From positions 62,001-126,000 of the forward strand of contig NZ_JABWEB010000014.1 of assembly GCF_013369485.1 (NCBI RefSeq): 64,000 nucleotides of DNA, written 5' to 3'. The notes under the pieces were generated by a model. The model was not told the origin of the DNA and made no database searches. It was given only the letters and a program-made list of their open reading frames with translations. The translations under genes were made by a program, and so were the position numbers. Shown piece by piece: positions 15,605 to 23,834 of the stretch; position 1 is the first letter of the stretch; each line of letters begins with the position of its first letter. This DNA is from Massilia sp. BJB1822 (GTDB taxonomy: Bacteria; Pseudomonadota; Gammaproteobacteria; Burkholderiales; Burkholderiaceae_D).

Positions 15605-17275
15605 ATGCAAGCCCACACCGCTCCCTCTGGCCAGACCATGCCGGGTGCCGGAGTGGGCTTGCGGGCGCCACACTACCGCCAGTTTCTCGAACAGCGGCCG
15701 CGCATCGGCTGGCTCGAAGTCCACACCGAAAACTACCTCGACCAGGGCGGCTGGGACTGGCATGTGCTGCAGGAGCTGCGGCGCGACTACCCCATCAGCC
15801 TGCACGGCGTCGGCCTTGGCCTCGGTTCGGCGCGCGGCTTCAGCGCCGCCCACCTGGAACGCGTGCGCAGCCTGGTGCGGCGGGTCGAGCCGATGCTGGT
15901 GTCCGAGCACCTGTGCTGGAACGCCGTCTTCGACCGCCAGCTCAACGACCTGCTGCCGCTGGCCCTGAACCACGAAGCGCTGGCGCTGCTCAGCGAACGC
16001 GTCGAACGCGTGCAAGCGGTGCTGGGACGTCCCATTCTGCTGGAAAACGTCTCCACCTATGTGCGCTTCGCCGATGACGCCATGAGCGAAGCCCAATTTC
16101 TCGCCGAGCTGGTGCGCCGCACCGGCTGCGGCCTGCTGCTCGATGTCAACAATCTCTACGTCAACCAGATCAACCACGGCGAAGACGCGTTGGCCGCGAT
16201 GGATGCGCTGCCCGCCGGCAGCATCGGCGAAATCCACCTCGCCGGCCATTTGCGCACGCCCGAAGTCCTGATCGACCACCATGGCGACAAGGTCGCCGAA
16301 CCCGTCTGGCAGCTCTACGAAGCCGCCCTGCAGCGCTTTGGCGTCCTGCCCACTCTGATCGAATGGGACACCGACATCCCCGCCCTGGACATCCTGCTCG
16401 CCGAAGCCGCCCAAGCCACCCACCGCGCCGCCTCCTACAGCCCAGCCCGTGTCCACCTTGGGGTCAGACCCCAAATCGGACACGGACTCGGCAATGACAG
16501 CGGAGCGACGGCTCAGGCGCTGGCGGCGGGGCAGCAGCGCTTTGCGGAGGCGCTGTTTGCGCCGGAGCGGACCGGGCAACTGCTGCCGCTGCTGACGGGC
16601 GCGCATCTGGCGCACCGTTTTGCGCTGTACCGCGGCAATCTGAGCGCGGCGTGGGAGAAGGCGCTGCACGCCGCTTATCCCGTCATCGCGCAACTGGTGG
16701 GTGAAGAGTTCTTCGGCGGCCTGGCGCGCGCCTATGGCCGTGCCCACCCTTCCGATGATGGCGACCTGAACCGCTTCGGCGCGCAGTTCGCTGCCTTCCT
16801 GACAGACTTTGCGCCCGCCGCCGAGCTGCCATATCTGCCCGATATGGCGAACCTGGAATGGCTGCTGCACCGCGCCCATTACGCTCCGGCCGTCGAGGGC
16901 ATCAGCGCGGCCGAGCTGGCCGCCGTGCCGCCCGAGGCAATCGAGGCGCGCCGCCTGCTCCTGCATCCGGCCTGCGCGCTGAGTGCCTCGCCCTGGGCTA
17001 TCGTGCCGCTGTGGCTGGCGCATCAGCCGGACGCAGCCCAGGCCTTCCCCGCGCAGATGGCGCAGGCCAGTTATGGCCTTGTCTGCCGCCCGCAGTGGAA
17101 GACGCAACTTGTACCTCTAAGTGCGGCCCAGCACGCCGCCTTGTGCGTGCTGGCACAGCAAGGCAGTTTCGGCGCCGCTCTCGACGCCGCTTTTGAGTTG
17201 GACGAAGAATTCGATGTTGCTGGCTCCCTCCAGCAATGGCTGACCCACGCAGTAATCACGAAAATCGGAGACTGA
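15605..17275 (+). CDS. bufB-bufC: Fused bufferin maturase BufB (MNIO, DUF692) and BufC (DUF2063)
   Basis: 556 aa. Residues about 15-275 are a DUF692 multinuclear non-heme iron oxidase; probable metal ligands are H67 (SLHGVG), E101 (SEHLCW), E147/N148 (LLENVS), D180, H211 (EIHLAGH), D224 and E253 (LIEWDTD). Residues about 301-550 are a DUF2063 domain (RGNLSAAWEKALHAAYPV and PYLPDMANLEWLLHRAHYA), the BufC partner that recruits the precursor. These are normally two overlapping genes. Here residues 279-297 are encoded by a family-B palindromic repeat that joins them in frame. I start at ATG 15605, since the frame upstream lies inside bufA. doxX follows after two bases. Confidence 0.85.
   Translation: MQAHTAPSGQTMPGAGVGLRAPHYRQFLEQRPRIGWLEVHTENYLDQGGWDWHVLQELRRDYPISLHGVGLGLGSARGFSAAHLERVRSLVRRVEPMLVSEHLCWNAVFDRQLNDLLPLALNHEALALLSERVERVQAVLGRPILLENVSTYVRFADDAMSEAQFLAELVRRTGCGLLLDVNNLYVNQINHGEDALAAMDALPAGSIGEIHLAGHLRTPEVLIDHHGDKVAEPVWQLYEAALQRFGVLPTLIEWDTDIPALDILLAEAAQATHRAASYSPARVHLGVRPQIGHGLGNDSGATAQALAAGQQRFAEALFAPERTGQLLPLLTGAHLAHRFALYRGNLSAAWEKALHAAYPVIAQLVGEEFFGGLARAYGRAHPSDDGDLNRFGAQFAAFLTDFAPAAELPYLPDMANLEWLLHRAHYAPAVEGISAAELAAVPPEAIEARRLLLHPACALSASPWAIVPLWLAHQPDAAQAFPAQMAQASYGLVCRPQWKTQLVPLSAAQHAALCVLAQQGSFGAALDAAFELDEEFDVAGSLQQWLTHAVITKIGD
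16439..16492. repeat. Palindromic repeat, family B, copy 3, inside bufB-bufC
   Basis: ACAGCCCAGCC then CGTGTCCACC, the core TTGGGGTCAGACCCCAA and ATCGGACACGG: the same unit as 2056-2100 apart from the flanking bases. It is translated in frame as the linker SPARVHLGVRPQIGHGLG between the BufB and BufC domains. Confidence 0.85.
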
Positions 17276-17277
17276 GT

Positions 17278-17739
17278 ATGAATGCAATTCTGGGCTTGCA
17301 CCGCCAACTGAGCCGTTATGACGCCAATCTGAGCGATTGGGGCGGCTCGATGCTGTCGCTGGTGCTGCGTTTCTATGTGGGGTCGCAGTTTTTCAAAGCC
17401 GGTTTGCTGAAGGTGAGCGACTGGGGCGCCACGCTGGCCTTGTTCAACGATGAATACAAGGTGCCGCTCTTGCCGCCCGATGTGGCGGCCTATCTGGGCG
17501 CGGGCGGCGAGCTGCTGCTGCCGGTGCTGCTGTTTGCCGGCCTGATGATGCGTCCGGCCGCGCTGGCCCTGCTGGCGGTGAATATCCTGGCCGTGCTGTC
17601 CTACCCGCAGCTCTTCGGTTTCGAATGCCCGGCCGCGCTCAACGATCACTTCTATTGGGGCGTGCTGCTGGTGGTGCTGGCCGTGTTTGGGCCAGGACGG
17701 TTCTCGATCGATTCCATCCTGGCGCGGCAAAAGCCTTAA
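17278..17739 (+). CDS. DoxX-family membrane protein of the bufferin operon
   Basis: 153 aa with four hydrophobic segments and the DoxX pattern (LVLRFYVGSQFFKAGLLKVS near residue 28, then YLGAGGELLLPVLLFAGL). DoxX proteins often complete DUF2282-DUF692-DUF2063 operons, where a redox or membrane-anchoring role is suspected. ATG 17278 is two bases after the bufB-bufC stop, so it is co-transcribed. Confidence 0.85.
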   Translation: MNAILGLHRQLSRYDANLSDWGGSMLSLVLRFYVGSQFFKAGLLKVSDWGATLALFNDEYKVPLLPPDVAAYLGAGGELLLPVLLFAGLMMRPAALALLAVNILAVLSYPQLFGFECPAALNDHFYWGVLLVVLAVFGPGRFSIDSILARQKP

Positions 17740-17751
17740 GCGGGAAAAGGG

Positions 17752-18036
17752 TCAGCGGAAAGCCCGCATGATTTTGGCCTCGCCCGTGGCGTCCATGAAT
17801 TCCTCATTGGCGGCACGGGTGGCTTCAATCATGCGCAGCAGCTGGGCGTCTTCAAAACGCTCCAGTTCCTCGTTCGCATTGAGCAGGGCTTGCGCCAGCT
17901 TGATGCGCGCAGCCTGGTACAGCATGCTGGTCTGGTGGTCGGTGTTTTTGAGCAGCTCTTCTGCGTTCTCGATGACTTGGCGCAGATCGCCGATCAAGCG
18001 TTCCTGGTTGCGGTGATGGTCTTGAGGGCCGTCCAT
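17752..18036 (-). CDS. YqjD/ElaB-like helical protein (DUF883-like, no membrane helix)
   Basis: 94 aa, almost entirely helical and charged (ERLIGDLRQVIENAEELLKN near residue 12), like the soluble part of DUF883/YqjD ribosome-associated proteins. It lacks the C-terminal membrane anchor usual in that family. The start ATG 18034-18036 is set by AAGGGG about six bases upstream. Convergent with doxX. Confidence 0.65.
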   Translation of the reverse strand: MDGPQDHHRNQERLIGDLRQVIENAEELLKNTDHQTSMLYQAARIKLAQALLNANEELERFEDAQLLRMIEATRAANEEFMDATGEAKIMRAFR

Positions 18037-18086
18037 GGCGTTCCCCTTGATCTGTTTGACAATACTGCTCAACCGACCACGTCACC

Positions 18087-18323
18087 TTATGCACCGTCGC
18101 TACCGTCTCCCGGCACCACGGTGATGCGCACGTCGCCAAGGCTGATGACCTGGCCGGCGCGGATCTTGCAGGTCTTGCGCAGTTCCTGCTTGCCATCGAC
18201 TTTGACCGCGCCGCTGGCAACCAGCTGCTTGCCGGCGCCGCCGCTGTCGCACAGGCCGACTACCTTGAGCAGCTGATTCAGCTCGATGTATTCCGATGTC
18301 AATTCAAAACTAACTTTCTGCAT
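18087..18323 (-). CDS. S4-domain RNA-binding protein (YbcJ-like)
   Basis: 78 aa consisting of a single S4 fold (YIELNQLLKVVGLCDSGG, then LVASGAVKVDGKQELRKT and KIRAGQVISLGD). This matches the small YbcJ-type RNA-binding proteins. ATG 18321-18323 follows GAGGATACA. It lies downstream of fumC in the same direction with a 73-base gap; RNA target unknown. Confidence 0.85.
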   Translation of the reverse strand: MQKVSFELTSEYIELNQLLKVVGLCDSGGAGKQLVASGAVKVDGKQELRKTCKIRAGQVISLGDVRITVVPGDGSDGA

Positions 18324-18396
18324 TGTATCCTCATTGCGGTAACGTGTTGTGCCAGAACTCAACTGTCGTAAGAATGGCACAGCCTGCTTCAGGCGG

Positions 18397-19794
18397 CTAG
18401 CCTTGGGCATTGGGCCTGGTCATCTCCAGCGGCACGATCCATTGCTCGAACTGTTCGGCGCTGACAAAGCCCAGGGCCAGCGCCGCTTCCTTCAGCGTGC
18501 TGCCTTCGTGCTGTGCCTTCTTGGCGATCTGGGCGGCGCGATCATACCCGATATGCGGGGCCAGTGCGGTAACCAGCATCAGCGAGCGGGCCATCAGCTC
18601 GGCGATGCGCTCGCGGTTCGGCTCGATGCCGCGCGCGCAATGCTCCTCGAAACTGCGCATGCCGTCGGCCAGCAGGCGCGCGCTTTGCAGGAAGTTGTGG
18701 ATGATCAGCGGCTTGAATACATTTAACTCAAAGTTACCGGAAGCGCCACCAACGCTGATCGCCACATCGTTGCCCAGCACCTGGGCGCACAGCATAGTGA
18801 CGGCCTCGCACTGGGTCGGATTGACCTTGCCCGGCATGATCGAGCTGCCCGGTTCGTTTTCCGGGATGGTGATTTCGCCCAGACCCGAACGCGGCCCCGA
18901 GGCCATCCAGCGCACGTCGTTGGCGATCTTCATCAGCGCCACGGCCAGGGTTTTCAGGGCGCCATGGGCGGCGACCAGGGCATCGTGGCCGGCCAGGGCG
19001 GCGAATTTGTTGCCGGCGCTGCGGAAGGGCAAATGCAGGCGCGCTTCCAGTTCGGCCGCGATGCGGGTGGCGTATTCCGGATGCGCATTGAGGCCGGTGC
19101 CCACGGCCGTGCCGCCGGCGGCCAGCTCCAGCACCGGCGGCAAGGCGGCGGCGATGATGCGCTCGGCGTAATCGAGCTGGGCCACGTAGCCGGAGAATTC
19201 CTGGCCCAGGGTCAGCGGCGTGGCGTCCTGCAAGTGGGTGCGGCCGATTTTGACGATATCGGCGAAGGCCTCCGCTTTGGCATGCAGGGTGGCGCGCAGC
19301 TGGGCGATGGCAGGCAGCAGATTGCCGGACATGGCCTGGGCGGCGGCCACATGCATGGCGGTGGGGAAGATATCGTTCGAGGACTGGCCCTTGTTCACGT
19401 CGTCGTTCGGGTGCAGCTGGCGCTGTTCGCCGCGCACGCCGCCCATCAGCTCGGAGCCGCGGTTGGCCAGCACCTCGTTCATATTCATATTCGACTGGGT
19501 GCCGGAACCGGTCTGCCACACGGACAGGGGGAATTCGGCGGCCAGTTTGCCGTCCAGGACTTCATCGGCGGCCTGGGTGATGGCGGCGGCCTTGGCTGGG
19601 TCCAGCAGACCCAGGTCCAGATTGACCTGGGCGGCGGCGCGTTTTACGCTGGCTAATGCGGCGACCAGTTCCGGCGGCATGCGCTCGGTCGAGATGCGGA
19701 AAAACTCCAGCGAGCGCTGAGTCTGCGCGCCCCAGAGGTGATCGGCGGGGACGGCGATGGGGCCAAAACTATCACGTTCTGTCCTGCTTTCCAT
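18397..19794 (-). CDS. fumC: Class II fumarate hydratase
   Basis: 465 aa, the normal length for FumC. It hydrates fumarate to malate in the TCA cycle. Visible hallmarks are SVWQTGSGTQSNMNMNEVLA near residue 100, HPNDDVNKGQSSND near 140, GRTHLQDATPLTLGQEFSGY near 185 and the superfamily signature GSSIMPGKVNPTQCEA near 318. ATG 19792-19794 with AAGGAA upstream is preferred over a longer reading frame reaching 19899. Confidence 0.97.
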   Translation of the reverse strand: MESRTERDSFGPIAVPADHLWGAQTQRSLEFFRISTERMPPELVAALASVKRAAAQVNLDLGLLDPAKAAAITQAADEVLDGKLAAEFPLSVWQTGSGTQSNMNMNEVLANRGSELMGGVRGEQRQLHPNDDVNKGQSSNDIFPTAMHVAAAQAMSGNLLPAIAQLRATLHAKAEAFADIVKIGRTHLQDATPLTLGQEFSGYVAQLDYAERIIAAALPPVLELAAGGTAVGTGLNAHPEYATRIAAELEARLHLPFRSAGNKFAALAGHDALVAAHGALKTLAVALMKIANDVRWMASGPRSGLGEITIPENEPGSSIMPGKVNPTQCEAVTMLCAQVLGNDVAISVGGASGNFELNVFKPLIIHNFLQSARLLADGMRSFEEHCARGIEPNRERIAELMARSLMLVTALAPHIGYDRAAQIAKKAQHEGSTLKEAALALGFVSAEQFEQWIVPLEMTRPNAQG

Positions 19795-19916
19795 GGCATT
19801 CCTTTGGATGGTAATAGGAGGATCAGTGTAGCGCTCCAGAGGGAAATCTGCCGAACGGCCTTCAAATTTGCAATTTTCGGCCGTTATAGAGTTACTCAAT
19901 AGAAATTTGCCAAGCG

Positions 19917-21617
19917 ATGATGCAGCTTTTATCCCGTTCCTCCATATTCCGCCGCTGGCGCGCGCTGCTGTGCGCCGCCGCGTGGCTGCCGGCCGCTGCC
20001 GGCGCCGTGGAACTGGGGGAGGTGGTGGTGCATTCCCATATCGGCCAGCAATTGTCGGCCGATATCGAGCTGGTCGATTTGACGGCCGATGAGCTGGCCG
20101 ATCTGCAGGCGCGGCTGGCGCGGCCCGATGTGTTCAAGGGCGCCAGCATCAGCATGCACCCGGCGCTGTCCGGACTGAATATCGCCGTCGTCAAGCGCGA
20201 CAAGCGGCGCGTGCTGCACCTGACCACGCAGCGGCCCATCGATGGCGAGTTGCTGCACATCTTCTTCGAATTCAGCGGTGGCGGACGGCAGAGCGTGCGC
20301 ACCGCGAGCTTGTGGCTGACGCCTGACCCGGCTCCGGTACGCAGCGCCGCCGGTCCGGCCGATGGCGGAAGCGGACGGCCGGCCTTGGCGGGGAATGCGG
20401 TGATGGCTGAGCTGAGCAACCGTTCCAGTGCGCCGGAAGCGCCCGCTGCCAAGCCGCCTACTGCCAAAGCGCCTGCCGTCGCGCCTCAGGCTGGCGCGCA
20501 GCAAGCCGTGTCGGTGACGCCGGTGAGCGCTGCCGCGAAGCTGAGCAGCACACCGCCGAAGAGTTCGGCGTCTGTGGCCGATGCTGGCGCCGGCGTGACG
20601 CCGAGCGATGCCGAGCTGTCGGCGGCCCTGGCGCGGGCGACGGCCAGGCGGGCGGCGCATGCCATGCCGGCGTCGGCTTCCGCGTCGGCCAGCGCGCCGG
20701 TAGCCGGGAAGGGGAAAGAGGCTGCGGCATTGGCGCCGGCCTTGCCCGCCAGCGTGGCCGCCATCAAGCGCGGAAAGGCGGGAGGAGGGCAGTCGTGCTC
20801 GCCGGCCCAGCTCGACCAGCGCCTCAAGCAATGCGTGGCGCTGGATGCGCAGAACAGCGCGATCAGCAGCAAGCTCAATGATCTGGAAGGCAAGGTAAAA
20901 GTCTTGCAGACCGCCTTGGCGCCTGCCGCAGCTGGAGCGGTGGCGCAAGGGGCTGTGGCGGCGAAAGCGGAACATGCCGCGCCGGCCGGGCAGGGAGCAT
21001 CCGCCGCCAAAGCTGGCGCCTCGTCATCCGCTGCCGCCGTCGGCGCCAAGGCTGAACCTTCCGCATCGGCTGCGGCAAAAGCCGATCATGCGGCGCCGGC
21101 AAAATCGGAGTCGGCCAGTTCGGCTGCGCAGGCAGCGTCGGCATCGGCATCGGCATCAGCCAAGGCTGAGCATGACGCGCCGGCGAAAGGAGAGCATGCG
21201 GCTTCGGCAGAGCATGCGGTGGCTGCGAAGGCGGAGAATGCGGCATCGGCATCGGCATCGGCATCGGCATCGGCATCGGCATCATCATCGGCATCGGCAT
21301 CGGCCGCAGCTTCAGCCTCGGCAGCGGCGAAGGCTTCCAAGCCAGCCGCGCCGCCGGAAAAGCCGAAGCAGATGACCCGTTCGCGCCTGATGACCATGAT
21401 CGCAGGTGGCGCCATTGCGCTGCTGGCCGTGATCGCCACGATTGTCCATTTCGTGCGCAAACGGCGTGCCAAGATGTCGTCCGGCCCCCTGAAAATCTGG
21501 CAGTCCTGGCGCAAGAAAAAACCGGAAGAGGCGGCCACGCCCAAGGCTGAACCCAAGGCTGAGGAACTGCCCCCTGAACCCGTGCTGACCGACATCGTGG
21601 AGCACGGCACAGCCTAG
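19917..21617 (+). CDS. FimV/HubP-like exported protein with low-complexity region
   Basis: 566 aa. After a signal peptide comes the FimV N-terminal domain (VELGEVVVHSHIGQQLSADI near residue 33 and LWLTPDPAP near 136). A short coiled coil (AQNSAISSKLNDLEGKVKVL) follows near 315-335. A long Ala/Ser/Glu low-complexity region, partly encoded by hexanucleotide repeats, leads to a membrane helix near 500 (MIAGGAIALLAVIATIVHFV) and a short cytoplasmic tail. It lacks the large C-terminal TPR part of classic FimV. A role in polar organisation or type IV pili/flagella is inferred from the family. Confidence 0.72.
   Translation: MMQLLSRSSIFRRWRALLCAAAWLPAAAGAVELGEVVVHSHIGQQLSADIELVDLTADELADLQARLARPDVFKGASISMHPALSGLNIAVVKRDKRRVLHLTTQRPIDGELLHIFFEFSGGGRQSVRTASLWLTPDPAPVRSAAGPADGGSGRPALAGNAVMAELSNRSSAPEAPAAKPPTAKAPAVAPQAGAQQAVSVTPVSAAAKLSSTPPKSSASVADAGAGVTPSDAELSAALARATARRAAHAMPASASASASAPVAGKGKEAAALAPALPASVAAIKRGKAGGGQSCSPAQLDQRLKQCVALDAQNSAISSKLNDLEGKVKVLQTALAPAAAGAVAQGAVAAKAEHAAPAGQGASAAKAGASSSAAAVGAKAEPSASAAAKADHAAPAKSESASSAAQAASASASASAKAEHDAPAKGEHAASAEHAVAAKAENAASASASASASASASSSASASAAASASAAAKASKPAAPPEKPKQMTRSRLMTMIAGGAIALLAVIATIVHFVRKRRAKMSSGPLKIWQSWRKKKPEEAATPKAEPKAEELPPEPVLTDIVEHGTA
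21242..21301 (+). repeat. Hexanucleotide (GGCATC)n microsatellite
   Basis: Seven GGCATC units, an ATCATC interruption and two more units encode an Ala-Ser run inside the FimV-like protein. A shorter run of the same unit lies near 21142-21160. Because the unit is six bases, slippage changes protein length without shifting the frame. Confidence 0.9.
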
Positions 21618-21661
21618 CTTCCTGCAAGTAATAGTCAGTAATATCTAGTTCTATTTAATGC

Positions 21662-21691
21662 TCGACATAAAAAAATAATCTGCGATATACT
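21662..21691 (+). promoter_or_regulatory. Sigma70-like promoter before a structured leader
   Basis: TCGACA (21662-21667) and TATACT (21686-21691) with an 18-base AT-rich spacer. Transcription would start near 21698, at the first hairpin of the structured region before the aminotransferase gene. Confidence 0.55.
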
Positions 21692-21697
21692 GGTCTC

Positions 21698-21881
21698 GTG
21701 GTCACTTAGCACCACACCGAAAAACGGTTCAGGTTCTGGCGCAGTCACCAACGATAGTGTGGCGCGGCAAGCAGATAAGGTTGAGGAAACCACCTGTTCT
21801 GGAAGCGGTTCGCAACGCCTACTGCGGCGCGCGAACGCCGGATGCAACCGGCAGCTGGGCGACGCCAGGAGATACCTGGCG
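21698..21881 (+). ncRNA. Hairpin-rich leader or small RNA of unknown family
   Basis: Six consecutive local hairpins are visible: GTGGT/ACCAC (21698-21715), ACCG/CGGT (21716-21728), GGTT/AACC (21779-21791), GTTCGC..CGCC/GGCG..GCGAAC (21808-21836), GCCGG/CCGGC (21837-21852) and CGCCAGG/CCTGGCG (21863-21881). A good promoter lies just upstream and the next start codon is 100 bases downstream. I see none of the conserved sequence of tmRNA, RNase P RNA or SRP RNA, and no convincing 6S fit. It could be a cis-regulatory leader of the aminotransferase gene or an independent RNA. No convincing protein-coding frame covers 21618-21981. Confidence 0.4.
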
Positions 21882-21981
21882 CTCGCTCTCCCCACCCCCT
21901 TTCCTGATTCCCAGTACAATGTCTTGCCCGGAATGTCATTCAGGGCGCCCGCGCGCCTGCGCTTCATCCATGAGAGAGCTT

Positions 21982-23205
21982 ATGACTTCCACGCAATCGC
22001 TGTACGACGCCTTTAAAGAACGCAAACTCAAACTGGATATGTCGCGCGGCAAACCCGCGCCCGAGCAGTTGGATCTGTCCAACGAGCTGATGGCTCCGCT
22101 CGACAGCTACCTGGCCGCCGACGGCACCGACACCCGCAACTATGGCGGCGGCGTCGGCCTGCCCGAAGCGCGCGCCCTGTTCGCCGAGCTGCTGGCCGTG
22201 CCTGCCGCGCAAGTCGTGGTCGACAGCAGCGCCAGCCTGTCGCTGATGCATGACGTGATCGTCTACCACCTGCTGAACGGCGCGCCCGACCATGCGCCTT
22301 GGCTGGAGCAGGGCCAGGTCAGCTTCCTGTGTCCCGTGCCCGGTTACGACCGCCACTTCTCGATCTGCGAAAAACGCGGCATCAAGATGATCAACATCCC
22401 GATGGGCGATGATGGTCCCGATATGGACCTGGTGGAAAAACTGGTGGCTGCCGATGCGCGCATCAAAGGCATGTGGTGCGTGCCGAAGTACAGCAATCCC
22501 GGCGGCGCCGTCTACTCCGACAGTGTGGTGCGCCGTCTGGCCGCGATGAAAACCGCCGCCCCCGACTTCCGCCTGTTGTGGGACGACGCCTACCGCTTCC
22601 ACCACTTGGGCGAAGAGCGCATCACCGTTCCCGAAATCCTCGACGAATGCGCCAAGGCTGGTCATCCCGACCGCGCCTTCGTGTTCGCCTCGACCTCCAA
22701 AGTCACCTGGGCTGGTTCCGGCATGGCCGCGCTGGCCGCATCCCCGGCCAATATCGCCTGGTGGACCGCCAATGCCGGCATCCGCAGCATCGGCCCGGAC
22801 AAAGTCAACCAGCTGCGCCACGTGCGCTTCCTGAAAAACGCCGACAACGTCGCCGCCCTGATGGAACGCCACCGCCAGCTGCTCAAGCCCAAATTCGACG
22901 CCGTGCTCGAGCAGTTCGGCAAATGGCTGGGCGAAGTCGAAGGCGTGAGCTGGACCGTGCCGCAAGGCGGCTACTTCATCGACCTCGTCACCCCCGAAGG
23001 CCAAGCCCGTCGCACCGTGAGCCTGGCCAAAGAAGCCGGCATCACCCTGACCCCGGCCGGCGCCGCCTTCCCGTACGGCCGCGACCCGCTTGACCGCCAC
23101 ATCCGCATCGCCCCCAGCTTCCCCTCGCTGGCCGAGATCGGTGTTGCCGCCGAAGGCATTGCCCTCGCCCTGCGCCTCGCCATCGAAGAATCCCAAGACC
23201 TTTGA
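21982..23205 (+). CDS. PLP-dependent aminotransferase (class Ic aspartate aminotransferase-like)
   Basis: 407 aa fold-type I aminotransferase of the PF12897 group, recognised by the N-terminal LKLDMSRGKPAPEQLDLSN. The PLP-binding lysine lies in FVFASTSKVTWAGSGMAAL near residue 240; WDDAYRFHHL near 198 holds the usual Asp/Tyr pair. Related enzymes are annotated as aspartate or alanine-glyoxylate aminotransferases; substrate not certain. I start at ATG 21982; ATG 21970 in the same frame is an alternative. A family-A repeat begins a few bases after the stop. Confidence 0.85.
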   Translation: MTSTQSLYDAFKERKLKLDMSRGKPAPEQLDLSNELMAPLDSYLAADGTDTRNYGGGVGLPEARALFAELLAVPAAQVVVDSSASLSLMHDVIVYHLLNGAPDHAPWLEQGQVSFLCPVPGYDRHFSICEKRGIKMINIPMGDDGPDMDLVEKLVAADARIKGMWCVPKYSNPGGAVYSDSVVRRLAAMKTAAPDFRLLWDDAYRFHHLGEERITVPEILDECAKAGHPDRAFVFASTSKVTWAGSGMAALAASPANIAWWTANAGIRSIGPDKVNQLRHVRFLKNADNVAALMERHRQLLKPKFDAVLEQFGKWLGEVEGVSWTVPQGGYFIDLVTPEGQARRTVSLAKEAGITLTPAGAAFPYGRDPLDRHIRIAPSFPSLAEIGVAAEGIALALRLAIEESQDL

Positions 23206-23210
23206 TAAAT

Positions 23211-23344
23211 CTCAACAAATGTCCCACCCTGGTGTCAGGCGGGGCCGCCGAGGCACCAAGGTCGGACATTTGCTGACTTAGATCAAAGAATGTCCGACTC
23301 TGGTGCCTGACACCAGGGTTGGACATTGTTTGATTTGGCGCAAA
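23211..23344. repeat. Composite palindromic repeat, family A, copy 1
   Basis: A pair of palindromes built on TGTCC..ACC..TGGTGTCAGGCACCA..GGT..GGACA. The left arm ends in GGTGTCAGGC (23231-23240) and the right arm starts with GCCTGACACC (23305-23314) and ends in TTTGATTTGGCGCAAA. Between them is a 64-bp interior (23241-23304) beginning GGGGCCGCCGAGG. It fills the space between the convergent aminotransferase and fliT genes and may also act as a terminator. Confidence 0.9.
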
Positions 23345-23396
23345 GGGGAATGAAAAAAGCGCCCGGTGGGCGCTTTGTTTGCTGGTGCGGCGGGAC

Positions 23397-23663
23397 TTAG
23401 CCGTTGAGCTGGGCCATCCAGGGTTCGGTGACGTCGCGGATGGCGCGGTCGTTGGCGAGGATTTGTTTGAGCAGCTCGATTTTGCGCTGGCGGGCGGCGC
23501 CGGCCAGGGCGGGTACGCCGCTCATGGTGGCGACGGAGGCGGCGGCGCATTGGTTTTCCAGGCGGTCCAGGCCGTTCCAGTCGCTCGCTTGCGCAGCAAC
23601 GACCATTTTATTGGTCAGTCCGGCAATATTTTCGTACATCGAGAGGACTTCGCTGGAGGTCAT
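23397..23663 (-). CDS. fliT: Flagellar protein FliT
   Basis: 88 aa helical protein (MTSSEVLSMYENIAGLTNKM ... WNGLDRLENQCAA ... ILANDRAIRDVTEPWMAQLN) matching the FliT export-chaperone family, which binds FliD and can restrain FlhDC. It normally follows fliD-fliS; here it stands alone with no flagellar neighbours. Confidence 0.75.
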   Translation of the reverse strand: MTSSEVLSMYENIAGLTNKMVVAAQASDWNGLDRLENQCAAASVATMSGVPALAGAARQRKIELLKQILANDRAIRDVTEPWMAQLNG

Positions 23664-23769
23664 ATCTGGCCCTGAAAGTGTGATTAGAGTACCGCTTGTC
23701 TGGATTAACGTCGGCCTCAGCGGGAACTTTAGGGTTTTTGGAAAATATTTTTAAATATTTTCAGACCTT

Positions 23770-23815
23770 GCAAAAAGAGAAAGCCGCTGCGGCCCCAAAG
23801 CAGGGCGGCAGCGGC
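23770..23815 (-). terminator. Possible terminator of the HDOD gene
   Basis: On the minus strand a stem GCCGCTGCC/GCAGCGGC with a GC-rich loop is followed by TTTCTCTTTTT, 20 bases beyond the HDOD stop codon. Confidence 0.4.
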
Positions 23816-23834
23816 CAGCAGGCAGCGCGGTGGT

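Noticed and set aside
21698..21881. Structured region as SRP RNA, RNase P RNA or 6S RNA
   Set aside because: The SRP core GGTCAGGTCCGGAAGG and the RNase P core GAGGAAAGTCC are absent, and the hairpins are sequential rather than the single long stem of 6S RNA.
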